Assembly: GCA_025934915.1 (NCBI GenBank)
Contig: JAICWG010000007.1
Coordinates: 1-60,492, forward strand
DNA from: Nitrospira sp.
GTDB lineage: Bacteria > Nitrospirota > Nitrospiria > Nitrospirales > Nitrospiraceae
DNA length: 60,492 nt
Direction: 5' to 3'
Part shown: piece by piece, positions 53,824-60,492 of the stretch
How positions within the stretch are numbered: position 1 is the first letter of the stretch
Layout: every line of letters begins with the position of its first letter
Program-made: the position numbers and the translations under genes
Notes under the pieces: generated by a model
Database searches by the model: none
Told to the model about the DNA's origin: nothing
Seen by the model: only the letters and a program-made list of their open reading frames with translations

Positions 53824-54569
53824 TACGGAGCTTTGATACCACAAGCTCTGGCGACCGCATCGCGATAGTTCAGCCACAGAGACAAGCTCTTCTTTACGGA
53901 TGTCAGAACCGATTGTCGAAGCGCGGGCGGTGTGTAATTGACGACCATGTCATAGGCATCGTGCCGATGGCCCGCTTCGACCAGTTGGTGGGCTCGAATC
54001 AGATCCATTCGGCTCGGTGAAACCCCATGATATCGGACCAAAGGATGAAGGCTGATGATGGATTCGATATCTTCCGGGCGTTTCTTCTCAGGAGGCGAGA
54101 AAATTTCTTTGCGATCCTTCACGCTGCCTTCGACGAAGATGGTCAAGATTGCAGCGGCAATCCCCCAATGACGGTGGCTCGACATGCGCTCAAGCCAGGC
54201 GCGATAAGTTCTGGCCGCAGGCAACAAATGGGCACGTTCGAAATCCCGTCGGCGGAAGCCCAACCCTTCCATCATCGTCAGAAAGAGCTCGGGGTGAGAT
54301 TTTCCCAACGAGAGTCCTCCAGTTTCTTCCTCGTAGATGTTCTCAGCCAACATATGGCGGACTGAAAGCGGAGGGTTGGTTCCAAGGATCCGTGATAAGA
54401 AGACGGGAAAGTCTCGAACGTAGACGGCGTACTCATGGTGAAAGTGAATTTTGAGCTGGGGTTTGCCGAGTCGGCCGGAAGAAAAGTATTCCCAAGCCCA
54501 GTGATGCTTATCGTCCATGATCCGGAGGAGCGCTTCAAGAAACGACGATTTCTTCATGTGTACGGACAC
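53823..54569 (-). CDS. haem oxygenase-fold (TenA/PqqC/CADD-like) iron redox protein
   Basis: A 248-residue helical protein. HFHHEYAVYVRDFPVFLSRILGTNPP and LAENIYEEETGGLSLGKSHPELFLTMMEGLGF are typical of the iron-containing redox family with the haem-oxygenase fold, to which PqqC and the CADD folate-precursor enzyme belong. His/Glu iron ligands are suggested by NIYEEE and the C-terminal GHRHDAYDMV. The GTG at 54569 has AAGG upstream. It is coupled to the SUMF1 gene by TAATG. The substrate is unknown. Confidence 0.78.
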   Translation of the reverse strand: MSVHMKKSSFLEALLRIMDDKHHWAWEYFSSGRLGKPQLKIHFHHEYAVYVRDFPVFLSRILGTNPPLSVRHMLAENIYEEETGGLSLGKSHPELFLTMMEGLGFRRRDFERAHLLPAARTYRAWLERMSSHRHWGIAAAILTIFVEGSVKDRKEIFSPPEKKRPEDIESIISLHPLVRYHGVSPSRMDLIRAHQLVEAGHRHDAYDMVVNYTPPALRQSVLTSVKKSLSLWLNYRDAVARACGIKAP

Positions 54570-54627
54570 GATGCCTTGCCTTCTCGGGTGAAGCCTCGCT
54601 ACAATTCGGAATGCAGAGGAACAACCG

Positions 54628-54912
54628 ATGAATCCAATAACGATTCAGAATCCCGACGAAATCCTCACTATGCTGGCCGAGGTGACCCTTCGTGGAACGG
54701 GTTTTACGACCGAATCGTTACTCGACTATGTGCTCGAAGAGGGATTTACCGAACCAATCTTTCTCAACGCCAGTGGCGAGGATCCCACTGCGTTCTTCAA
54801 GGGTCAACCGAATGCATGGGCCATTTACCAGGTCCGTGAGTGGAAGCGCGTGCTCACCATCTCGGGCGGTCCGGGCCAGGAACGGCGCGCCAGAATTACG
54901 GAAACTCCGTAA
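54628..54912 (+). CDS. small hypothetical protein
   Basis: A 94-residue protein, MNPITIQNPDEILTMLAEVTLRGTGFTTESLLDYVLEEGFTEPIFLNASGEDPTAFFKGQPNAW..., mixed helix and strand, cytoplasmic. AGAGGAA precedes its ATG. No family recognised. It lies 82 bases upstream of the DUF2007 gene and is divergent from the TenA-like gene, with only 58 bases between the two starts. Confidence 0.65.
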   Translation: MNPITIQNPDEILTMLAEVTLRGTGFTTESLLDYVLEEGFTEPIFLNASGEDPTAFFKGQPNAWAIYQVREWKRVLTISGGPGQERRARITETP

Positions 54913-54994
54913 CTGGTGGAGTGTAAAACGATAGACGGCGAAGTGCAACCAATGGGCAAGTTTCACGCGTGAACGATCGATCAGTGGACAGCTC

Positions 54995-55225
54995 ATGCGG
55001 ATGATTCATCTCACTAACGCGCAAGACGTCGGTGAGCTCGCGATGATCAAAAGCTTGCTCGACGGCAACCGCATCGCCTACGTCGTCCATGGTGAACATG
55101 TCAGCAGCCTCTATCCCGGTGTGCCCTTCTTTGTCAGTCGTGTCATGGTCGACATATCCGATCAGGCTCGTGCCGAAGTCCTTTTGAGCCGGCTTCGGCT
55201 CTCGATCCGGGAAGCGTCAGCCTAA
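54995..55225 (+). CDS. DUF2007 family protein
   Basis: A 76-residue protein, MRMIHLTNAQDVGELAMIKSLLDGNRIAYVVHGEHVSSLYPGVPFFVSRVMVDISDQARAEVLLSRL, the DUF2007 small signal-transducer-like fold. The pattern of a helix binding an interior strand (E-x-I-K-S-L-L) is characteristic. Function unknown. It is followed by a hairpin with T-rich tail at 55252. Confidence 0.85.
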   Translation: MRMIHLTNAQDVGELAMIKSLLDGNRIAYVVHGEHVSSLYPGVPFFVSRVMVDISDQARAEVLLSRLRLSIREASA

Positions 55226-55251
55226 ATTCTTGGTTCGATGGATTGATCTTC

Positions 55252-55279
55252 CGGCCACTTCCGATGGCCGTTCTTTCTT
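55252..55279 (+). terminator. probable rho-independent terminator after the DUF2007 gene
   Basis: CGGCCA (55252-55257) and TGGCCG (55265-55270) pair around a seven-base loop and are followed by TTCTTTCTT. It is placed 27 bases after the stop codon on the plus strand. Confidence 0.55.
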
Positions 55280-55284
55280 CGGAT

Positions 55285-55725
55285 CTAGGGCTGAAGTTTT
55301 GGGTGTGGTTTCTCGGTTGGGAAGTCACGCGAACGGCGTTCACGTGATCCTTCGTACCATCCTCCCATCAGTATCCCTTCCTCGAAATAGAGATAGCGGT
55401 GACGGACAACCGCCGAGCTTTCCCAATCTTCGAAAATCCATTCCTCTTGCCGTATGCCGTCTTTGGTGAATGTGGTGTTGATCGTCTGTGGTCCGCCCCA
55501 AGATTGCAGAACCTGTTCTTTGGTCATCCCCACCATGACACGGTGTTGTTCGATGTGCTTTTGAAAATCCGGATCGCCAAGCTGGACGATCATCGGCCAG
55601 ACCACCATCATGAGGACAAACAGCGCAAGCCCGGCATAAATGATGATCCTGACCGAGCGGCGGCGAATAAACGACGGCTCATCAGCGGTGGGATTGAGAG
55701 CGAGGCGTTGAGATTCGATGGACAT
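55285..55725 (-). CDS. BamE/SmpA-like membrane-anchored protein
   Basis: About 146 residues: cytoplasmic basic start, one membrane helix (RIIIYAGLALFVLMMVVWPMIV), then a small domain VGMTKEQVLQSWGGPQTINTTFTKDGIRQEEWIFEDW...RYLYFEEGILMGGW, which looks like the SmpA/OmlA (BamE) fold by its GMTxxQVxxxxGxP motif. It is not a lipoprotein, unlike BamE. The ATG at 55725 has no strong ribosome site. Role unknown. Confidence 0.7.
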   Translation of the reverse strand: MSIESQRLALNPTADEPSFIRRRSVRIIIYAGLALFVLMMVVWPMIVQLGDPDFQKHIEQHRVMVGMTKEQVLQSWGGPQTINTTFTKDGIRQEEWIFEDWESSAVVRHRYLYFEEGILMGGWYEGSRERRSRDFPTEKPHPKLQP

Positions 55726-55880
55726 GGCTTGCAAGAGGAACGAATGCTAACAGTGGGTCCTATTCGAGGTCAAGGAATGGTCTGTAATAATGAATGAAAT
55801 CATAGCGATGGAGGAGGCGCTATACTTACGCTCAACAGTTTCTGAGTGCTTTGCATAGCCGCAACCGACGGGACAGCGAG

Positions 55881-56429
55881 ATGGCCATGAGAGTTTATCG
55901 ACGGCTCCCATTGATGTGTCTGTGTATCCTGCTTGGGCAGAGTGCCTGTGTTGAGGTCTGTGCCGCTATCATCTATTCCTATATCGATGATCAAGGAAAT
56001 CCCGTGTATACCGATTCTCCCGAAACGATTCCTGATAAATATCGCGCGAAAGTGAAGATGCATGAGCAGCCCGATCCCTTTTCGAAAGCTCCATCGAGGA
56101 TGCAGTCGGTGCAACAGAAGATGAAAGAACAGGCAATGAATTATGGATGGGAGATGCCGTCGTTCCAGATCGATAGGGCAGGTTTTAACCCGGCCCAATC
56201 CAAGATTCTGACCTATGCCGGCGCAGCGGCGGTGGTATTGCTGCTTATCATGTATACGAGCAAGAGCCCATTCGTGCGGATATTAGGGTTTTGTCTTCTG
56301 ATCGTAATCGGAATCGGTGCCCCTGTGCTGATCTATGTCAGCGACGGTGGTCCAATGGACATCATGAAGAAAAAGACGGTAGCTTCAGGACAAACTCAAC
56401 AGGATCGTCTTCAGCAAGCTCCGCAGTGA
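55881..56429 (+). CDS. DUF4124-containing exported membrane protein
   Basis: About 182 residues. A signal peptide (LPLMCLCILLGQSACVEVCAA) leads into IIYSYIDDQGNPVYTDSPETIPDKYR, a DUF4124 motif (short beta segment binding the cell envelope). Two membrane helices follow at about 105-150. The C-terminus is polar. The start may be this ATG or the one at 55887. It is divergent from the BamE-like gene, with 155 bases between, and convergent with the next gene. Confidence 0.75.
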   Translation: MAMRVYRRLPLMCLCILLGQSACVEVCAAIIYSYIDDQGNPVYTDSPETIPDKYRAKVKMHEQPDPFSKAPSRMQSVQQKMKEQAMNYGWEMPSFQIDRAGFNPAQSKILTYAGAAAVVLLLIMYTSKSPFVRILGFCLLIVIGIGAPVLIYVSDGGPMDIMKKKTVASGQTQQDRLQQAPQ

Positions 56430-56460
56430 ACGTTCTCTCCTTCCCCGTGTCTTCTGAAAA

Positions 56461-57249
56461 CTATTCCGCGTATTTCGGAACCGGTATTGATTTGGGCGAT
56501 GGCTCGGTCGGGGGAGATTGTCTGCCGAATTGGTGGGAGTAGGGATTCGGAATCGGTTCATGAGTGTGCCGCTGCCGGATGGTCACCAGCTGCAGACTCT
56601 GTGTGCTGATTTCCACACGGTCGATCAATGCCTCGGTCGTCAAACGATCGGGAAGTCCTTGCAGCGAGAATAGTTGATAGCAGAGAGTCCAATCGAGCTG
56701 TTCTTTTCCATTCTCTCTCACGATGAAACGGGCATCCGGCGAGGGCGGTCCTTTGAACAACAGCACCCAAATGTTGGATCGAAAGGCGGGACTGGCTGGA
56801 TCAGTTGAGGGACGAAACTCCGGAATCAAACCTGGGAGCCGACTGATCGGCACTGCCAGGGAAAATTCAACGTCCACCAGCCGTACAGTCAAAAGCCTGT
56901 TTTCACTTTGATCATTCGGGTCGACCGTGAAGCTGAAGGAATAACGGACATCGATACCCTCACGCTTGAAGGTATACACATCTTCACCGTTTTCGGGCGA
57001 CACCAATTTGCCGTAGTACTTGGACCAGTCGGCAATCGAGTAATACGTGAAGACGCGCAACGCGGATTTTCGGTCCCGCACGGCCTGCGGCATACCGAGT
57101 TTCTCATGCAATTCGTTCTGAGAAAGCCCTAAAAAACCATCTTCAAAATAGGGTGCTGCAGAGGTGAGAGAGGGTCTGGTGAAGGATAGGATAACGGAGA
57201 GAAGAGAGATCAATGCCGTGTTTTGTAAGAGGATCGAGACGTGCGTCAT
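56461..57249 (-). CDS. exported hypothetical protein
   Basis: A 262-residue protein with a signal peptide (ALISLLSVILSFTRPSLTSA). FLGLSQNELHEKLGMPQAVRDRKSALRVFTYYSIADW resembles the BamE-like GxP motif in layout. The rest, including a strand-rich middle and a Pro-rich tail (PSPKSIPVPKYAE), matches nothing I recognise. The start is at 57249, 126 bases from metH on the other strand. Envelope function is only a guess. Confidence 0.65.
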   Translation of the reverse strand: MTHVSILLQNTALISLLSVILSFTRPSLTSAAPYFEDGFLGLSQNELHEKLGMPQAVRDRKSALRVFTYYSIADWSKYYGKLVSPENGEDVYTFKREGIDVRYSFSFTVDPNDQSENRLLTVRLVDVEFSLAVPISRLPGLIPEFRPSTDPASPAFRSNIWVLLFKGPPSPDARFIVRENGKEQLDWTLCYQLFSLQGLPDRLTTEALIDRVEISTQSLQLVTIRQRHTHEPIPNPYSHQFGRQSPPTEPSPKSIPVPKYAE

Positions 57250-57375
57250 ATGTTATCGTAACCAGGCCTCGAATTTTATGTCAAGGAAGGGTTGCCTGCT
57301 TGCTCGATCTGAAGGCCTTCCAGTATGATCGCGAATACTCAATCGATAACATCTCAGTGATTCTATAAGGTGATC

Positions 57376-60300
57376 ATGTCGATATCGCATGAAAGTTCCA
57401 TTGAGGCGCTTTTGCACGAGCGCATCCTTATCCTTGACGGCGCCATGGGGACAATGATCCAGCAGCGAAAGCTGGATGAGGCGGCCTTTCGAGGAGAGCA
57501 GTTCAAGGACTGGGCGAAGGATCTCAAAGGTCATAACGATCTGTTGAATGTCACGCAGCCGGCTATCATCGAAGAGATTCATCGGCAGTATCTTGAGGCC
57601 GGTGCGGATATTATCGAGACCAACACGTTCAATTCGCAGGCGATTTCGCTTGCCGATTACAAGATGGAGACTCTGGGTTATGAATTGTCCAAAGCCGGGG
57701 CGGAATGTGCCAAGCGAGCAGCGATGGCGGTACAGCAGACGCAGCCGGGACGGCAATGTTTTGTCGCTGGAGCAATTGGACCTACAACTAAGACCGCGTC
57801 GATTTCCACTGATGTGAACAACCCCGCGGCCCGGGGGACGACCTATGAAGAACTGGTCAAAGCCTATGGACAACAAATACTGGGGTTGCTCGACGGTGGC
57901 GCCGATCTTCTGCTGGTGGAGACGATCTTCGACACGTTGAATGCGAAGGCCGCATTTTTTGCGATCCAACAGGCGTTCGCATCCGGGGCGCGCTCGGTTC
58001 CGGTCCTGGCGTCGGTGACGTTCATTCAGGCCGGCAGCAATCGCGGGGTGACCGGGCAGACCGTCGAAGCCTTCTGGAATTCTATCTCCCATGTGCCGCT
58101 GTTAAGCGTCGGGATGAACTGCGCGCTCGGCCCAAAAGAAATGCGCCCGCTGATCGAAGAATTGTCGCAGATCGCGCCGATCTACATCAGCGCCCATCCC
58201 AATGCCGGCCTGCCGAATCCATTGTTGCCGACCGGGTTTCCTGAGACTCCGGAAACCTTAGCGCCCCAACTGCGCGAATGGGCGGACAACGGGTGGCTGA
58301 ATATCGTCGGCGGCTGTTGCGGCACAACACCGGCTCATATCAAGCGTATTGCCGAAGCGGTGCGCGGGGTGAAACCGCATGCGCACTCCAAAGTCGAGCC
58401 ATACACCAGATTGAGCGGTCTTGAAGCCGTCACTATTCGGCCCGATTCGAACTTCGTGAATATCGGTGAGCGAACGAACGTGACCGGCTCGCCCGCTTTC
58501 GCGAAGCTGATTCTGGCCGGTGATTATGAGACAGCGCTATCGGTGGCGCGGCAACAAGTGGAGGGCGGAGCGCAGATCATCGATATCAACATGGATGAAG
58601 GCATGCTGGACTCCAAGGCCGCGATGGAGAAGTTTCTTCGCCTCGTTGCGTCGGAGCCGGATATCTGCAAAGTGCCTATCATGGTCGACAGCTCCAGGTG
58701 GGAGGTGTTGGAGACCGGCCTGAAAAATATCCAAGGTAAAGCCGTCGTCAACAGTATCAGCTTGAAAGAAGGCGAGCAGAAATTCATCGACCAGGCGACG
58801 CTCGTTCGTCGCTACGGCGCCGCAGTTGTTGTCATGGCCTTCGACGAGAAGGGGCAGGCCGATACACTGGAACGAAGGAAGGAGATCTGTGCACGCTCAT
58901 ACAAGATTCTTACGGAGCAAGTCGGGTTTCCTCCGCAAGACATCATCTTCGATCCCAACATACTGACTGTTGCAACGGGGATCGAGGAACACAACAACTA
59001 CGCCGTGAGTTTCATCGATGCGACGCGCTGGATCAAACAGAACCTTCCGGATGCCAAGGTCAGTGGGGGCATCAGCAATATCTCCTTTTCGTTCCGTGGT
59101 AACAACGTCGTTCGCGAAGCGATGCATGCGGCCTTCTTGTATCACGCCATCAAGACCGGTCTCGATATGGGCATTGTGAATGCAGGTCAGTTGGCAGTTT
59201 ACCAGGAAGTTCCCAAAGACTTGCTCGAACTTGTAGAGGATGTGCTGTTCAACCGGCGGCCGGATGCGACCGAACGTCTGGTGACTTTCGCGGAAACTGT
59301 GAAGGCGAAAGGGAAAGCGGTTGCCAAGGACGATGAATGGCGTAAGGGGCCGGTTGAGAAACGGTTATCCCATGCGCTCATTAAAGGCATCACGGACTAT
59401 ATCGACCAGGATACGGAGGAGGCGCGGCGAAAATATTCCAAGCCTTTGGAGGTGATCGAAGGACCGTTGATGGCCGGTATGAACATCGTCGGCGATCTGT
59501 TCGGCTCAGGCAAGATGTTCCTGCCTCAGGTCGTCAAGAGCGCCCGGGTGATGAAGAAGGCTGTGGCCTATCTCATGCCCTTCATGGAAGAAGAAAAAAA
59601 ACGGACCGGCAATTTTCAGGCGCAGGGGAAGGTCCTGCTCGCGACCGTCAAGGGTGATGTCCATGACATTGGGAAAAATATCGTCGGTGTCGTGCTTGGC
59701 TGCAATAATTATGAAGTCATCGATCTTGGCGTGATGGTGCCCTGTGAAAAAATTCTGGCCGCTGCTCGAGAAAACAAACCCGATATCATCGGCTTGAGCG
59801 GGCTCATCACTCCTTCGCTAGACGAGATGGTCCATGTGGCAAAAGAAATGACACGCGAGGGTTTCGACCTGCCCCTCTTGATCGGTGGCGCCACGACCAG
59901 CAAGGCTCACACTGCGGTCAAGATCGCACCCTCCTATGAGCCGGGCGTTGTCCATGTATTGGACGCCTCACGTGCAGTGGGCGTCGTGGGAAGTCTGGTC
60001 AGCCAAACGCAGAGGCAAGGCTTCGTCAAACAAGTGCGGGACGACTATGAGCGTGTGAGGCAATTGCATCACGATCGCGGTGCGAAGCCGCTTATCTCGA
60101 TCGCCCAGGCGCGCGCCAATCGGTTCACGGCGGACTGGGAAAAGAGTGATATTCCCACGCCGGCGACATTAGGTGTTCGGACGATCTCCAACCAATCGTT
60201 GGTCGAGTTAATCCCTTATATCGACTGGTCACCCTTCTTCCACACGTGGGAATTAAGAGGACGCTATCCGACGATTTTCGATGATCCAACCGTTGGACCA

Positions 60301-60492
60301 AAGGCTAAGGAACTGTACGACGATGCACGACGTCTTCTGGATGAGATTGTTCAAAAAGCACAGCTCATGGCCAAGGGGGTCTACGGATTCTTTGCTGCGG
60401 CGTCGGTCGGTGACGACATTGAACTCTATGTGGAGCCGTCCAGAAAAACTGTGCTCACGACGATCCATCATCTTCGTCAGCAATCGGAAAAA
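57376..60492 (+). CDS. metH: cobalamin-dependent methionine synthase, 3' end cut by window edge
   Basis: Makes methionine from homocysteine with methyl-tetrahydrofolate and cobalamin. 1039 codons are visible. Order: homocysteine domain (about 1-330; zinc ligands Cys249, Cys314, Cys315 in GMNCALG and GGCCGTTP), pterin domain (about 350-610; [14 protein letters not shown]), cobalamin cap and Rossmann domains (about 640-900; [11 protein letters not shown] with His763 as lower axial ligand) and the start of the AdoMet reactivation domain. Full-length relatives have about 1230 residues. The ATG has AAGG five bases upstream. No riboswitch is evident in the 126-base leader, which is too short for a typical cobalamin riboswitch. 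Confidence 0.95.
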   Translation, partial: MSISHESSIEALLHERILILDGAMGTMIQQRKLDEAAFRGEQFKDWAKDLKGHNDLLNVTQPAIIEEIHRQYLEAGADIIETNTFNSQAISLADYKMETLGYELSKAGAECAKRAAMAVQQTQPGRQCFVAGAIGPTTKTASISTDVNNPAARGTTYEELVKAYGQQILGLLDGGADLLLVETIFDTLNAKAAFFAIQQAFASGARSVPVLASVTFIQAGSNRGVTGQTVEAFWNSISHVPLLSVGMNCALGPKEMRPLIEELSQIAPIYISAHPNAGLPNPLLPTGFPETPETLAPQLREWADNGWLNIVGGCCGTTPAHIKRIAEAVRGVKPHAHSKVEPYTRLSGLEAVTIRPDSNFVNIGERTNVTGSPAFAKLILAGDYETALSVARQQVEGGAQIIDINMDEGMLDSKAAMEKFLRLVASEPDICKVPIMVDSSRWEVLETGLKNIQGKAVVNSISLKEGEQKFIDQATLVRRYGAAVVVMAFDEKGQADTLERRKEICARSYKILTEQVGFPPQDIIFDPNILTVATGIEEHNNYAVSFIDATRWIKQNLPDAKVSGGISNISFSFRGNNVVREAMHAAFLYHAIKTGLDMGIVNAGQLAVYQEVPKDLLELVEDVLFNRRPDATERLVTFAETVKAKGKAVAKDDEWRKGPVEKRLSHALIKGITDYIDQDTEEARRKYSKPLEVIEGPLMAGMNIVGDLFGSGKMFLPQVVKSARVMKKAVAYLMPFMEEEKKRTGNFQAQGKVLLATVKGDVHDIGKNIVGVVLGCNNYEVIDLGVMVPCEKILAAARENKPDIIGLSGLITPSLDEMVHVAKEMTREGFDLPLLIGGATTSKAHTAVKIAPSYEPGVVHVLDASRAVGVVGSLVSQTQRQGFVKQVRDDYERVRQLHHDRGAKPLISIAQARANRFTADWEKSDIPTPATLGVRTISNQSLVELIPYIDWSPFFHTWELRGRYPTIFDDPTVGPKAKELYDDARRLLDEIVQKAQLMAKGVYGFFAAASVGDDIELYVEPSRKTVLTTIHHLRQQSEK

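Noticed and set aside
57250..57375. Cobalamin riboswitch upstream of metH
   Set aside because: Only 126 bases lie between the genes, too short for a full cobalamin riboswitch, and no B12-box-like sequence was seen.

Overview
The window looks like a chromosomal piece of a Nitrospira-like bacterium (phylum Nitrospirota). This is an inference from gene style (DUF5069, DUF3386, Slp lipoprotein, a ThiS/CysM/MoeB/ThrC/MoaD/NIL/JAMM operon) and from repeat families I recall as typical of Nitrospira genomes. No rRNA or other decisive marker gene is present. No tRNA, rRNA, CRISPR array or prophage was seen.

Layout. (1) 1-13,231, all minus strand: a carbon-storage and sugar-phosphate operon, transcribed tal-pgi fusion, phosphoketolase, transketolase, transaldolase, phosphoglucomutase, glycogen phosphorylase, glgX (cut by the left edge). 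(2) 13,564-23,033, minus: a TDT/SLAC1-type channel, a flavin disulfide-reductase-like oxidoreductase and a complete canonical narGHJI nitrate reductase operon. (3) 23,041-28,547: glgA plus a GH57 enzyme, embedded in repeats. These are a 308-bp region duplicated upstream of both narG and glgA, a MITE-like element and a three-hairpin REP-like element. A frameshifted universal stress gene lies here too. (4) 28,548-33,590: a NarL-type two-component pair, then DedA, Slp and DUF2950 envelope genes. (5) 33,981-39,521, minus: a nine-gene operon with two ubiquitin-like sulfur carriers, two E1-like enzymes, a JAMM protease, cysteine synthase and threonine synthase. (6) 39,721-44,254, plus: a six-gene operon (PLD nuclease-like, FAD monooxygenase, degenerate nucleotidyltransferase, TPM and DsbA-like lipoprotein). 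(7) 44,255-57,249: mostly small household and hypothetical genes, a DUF6680 pseudogene, second copies of both small repeats, HemW, FmdB and a TenA-like/SUMF1 pair. (8) 57,376-end: methionine synthase metH, cut by the right edge.

How the parts fit. Glycogen can be made by GlgA and a GH57 enzyme and broken down by GlgP, GlgX and Pgm. The sugar phosphates then enter a pentose-phosphate/phosphoketolase route that can give acetyl phosphate. Nitrate reductase offers an electron sink for such reserves without oxygen, and the shared upstream region of narG and glgA hints that the two are linked. The sulfur-carrier operon and metH together concern cysteine, threonine and methionine synthesis.

Most notable: the duplicated narG/glgA upstream region; a MITE inserted in both copies exactly at the stop codon of a minus-strand gene; the paired sulfur-carrier systems; and a nar operon without narK but with a TDT channel downstream.
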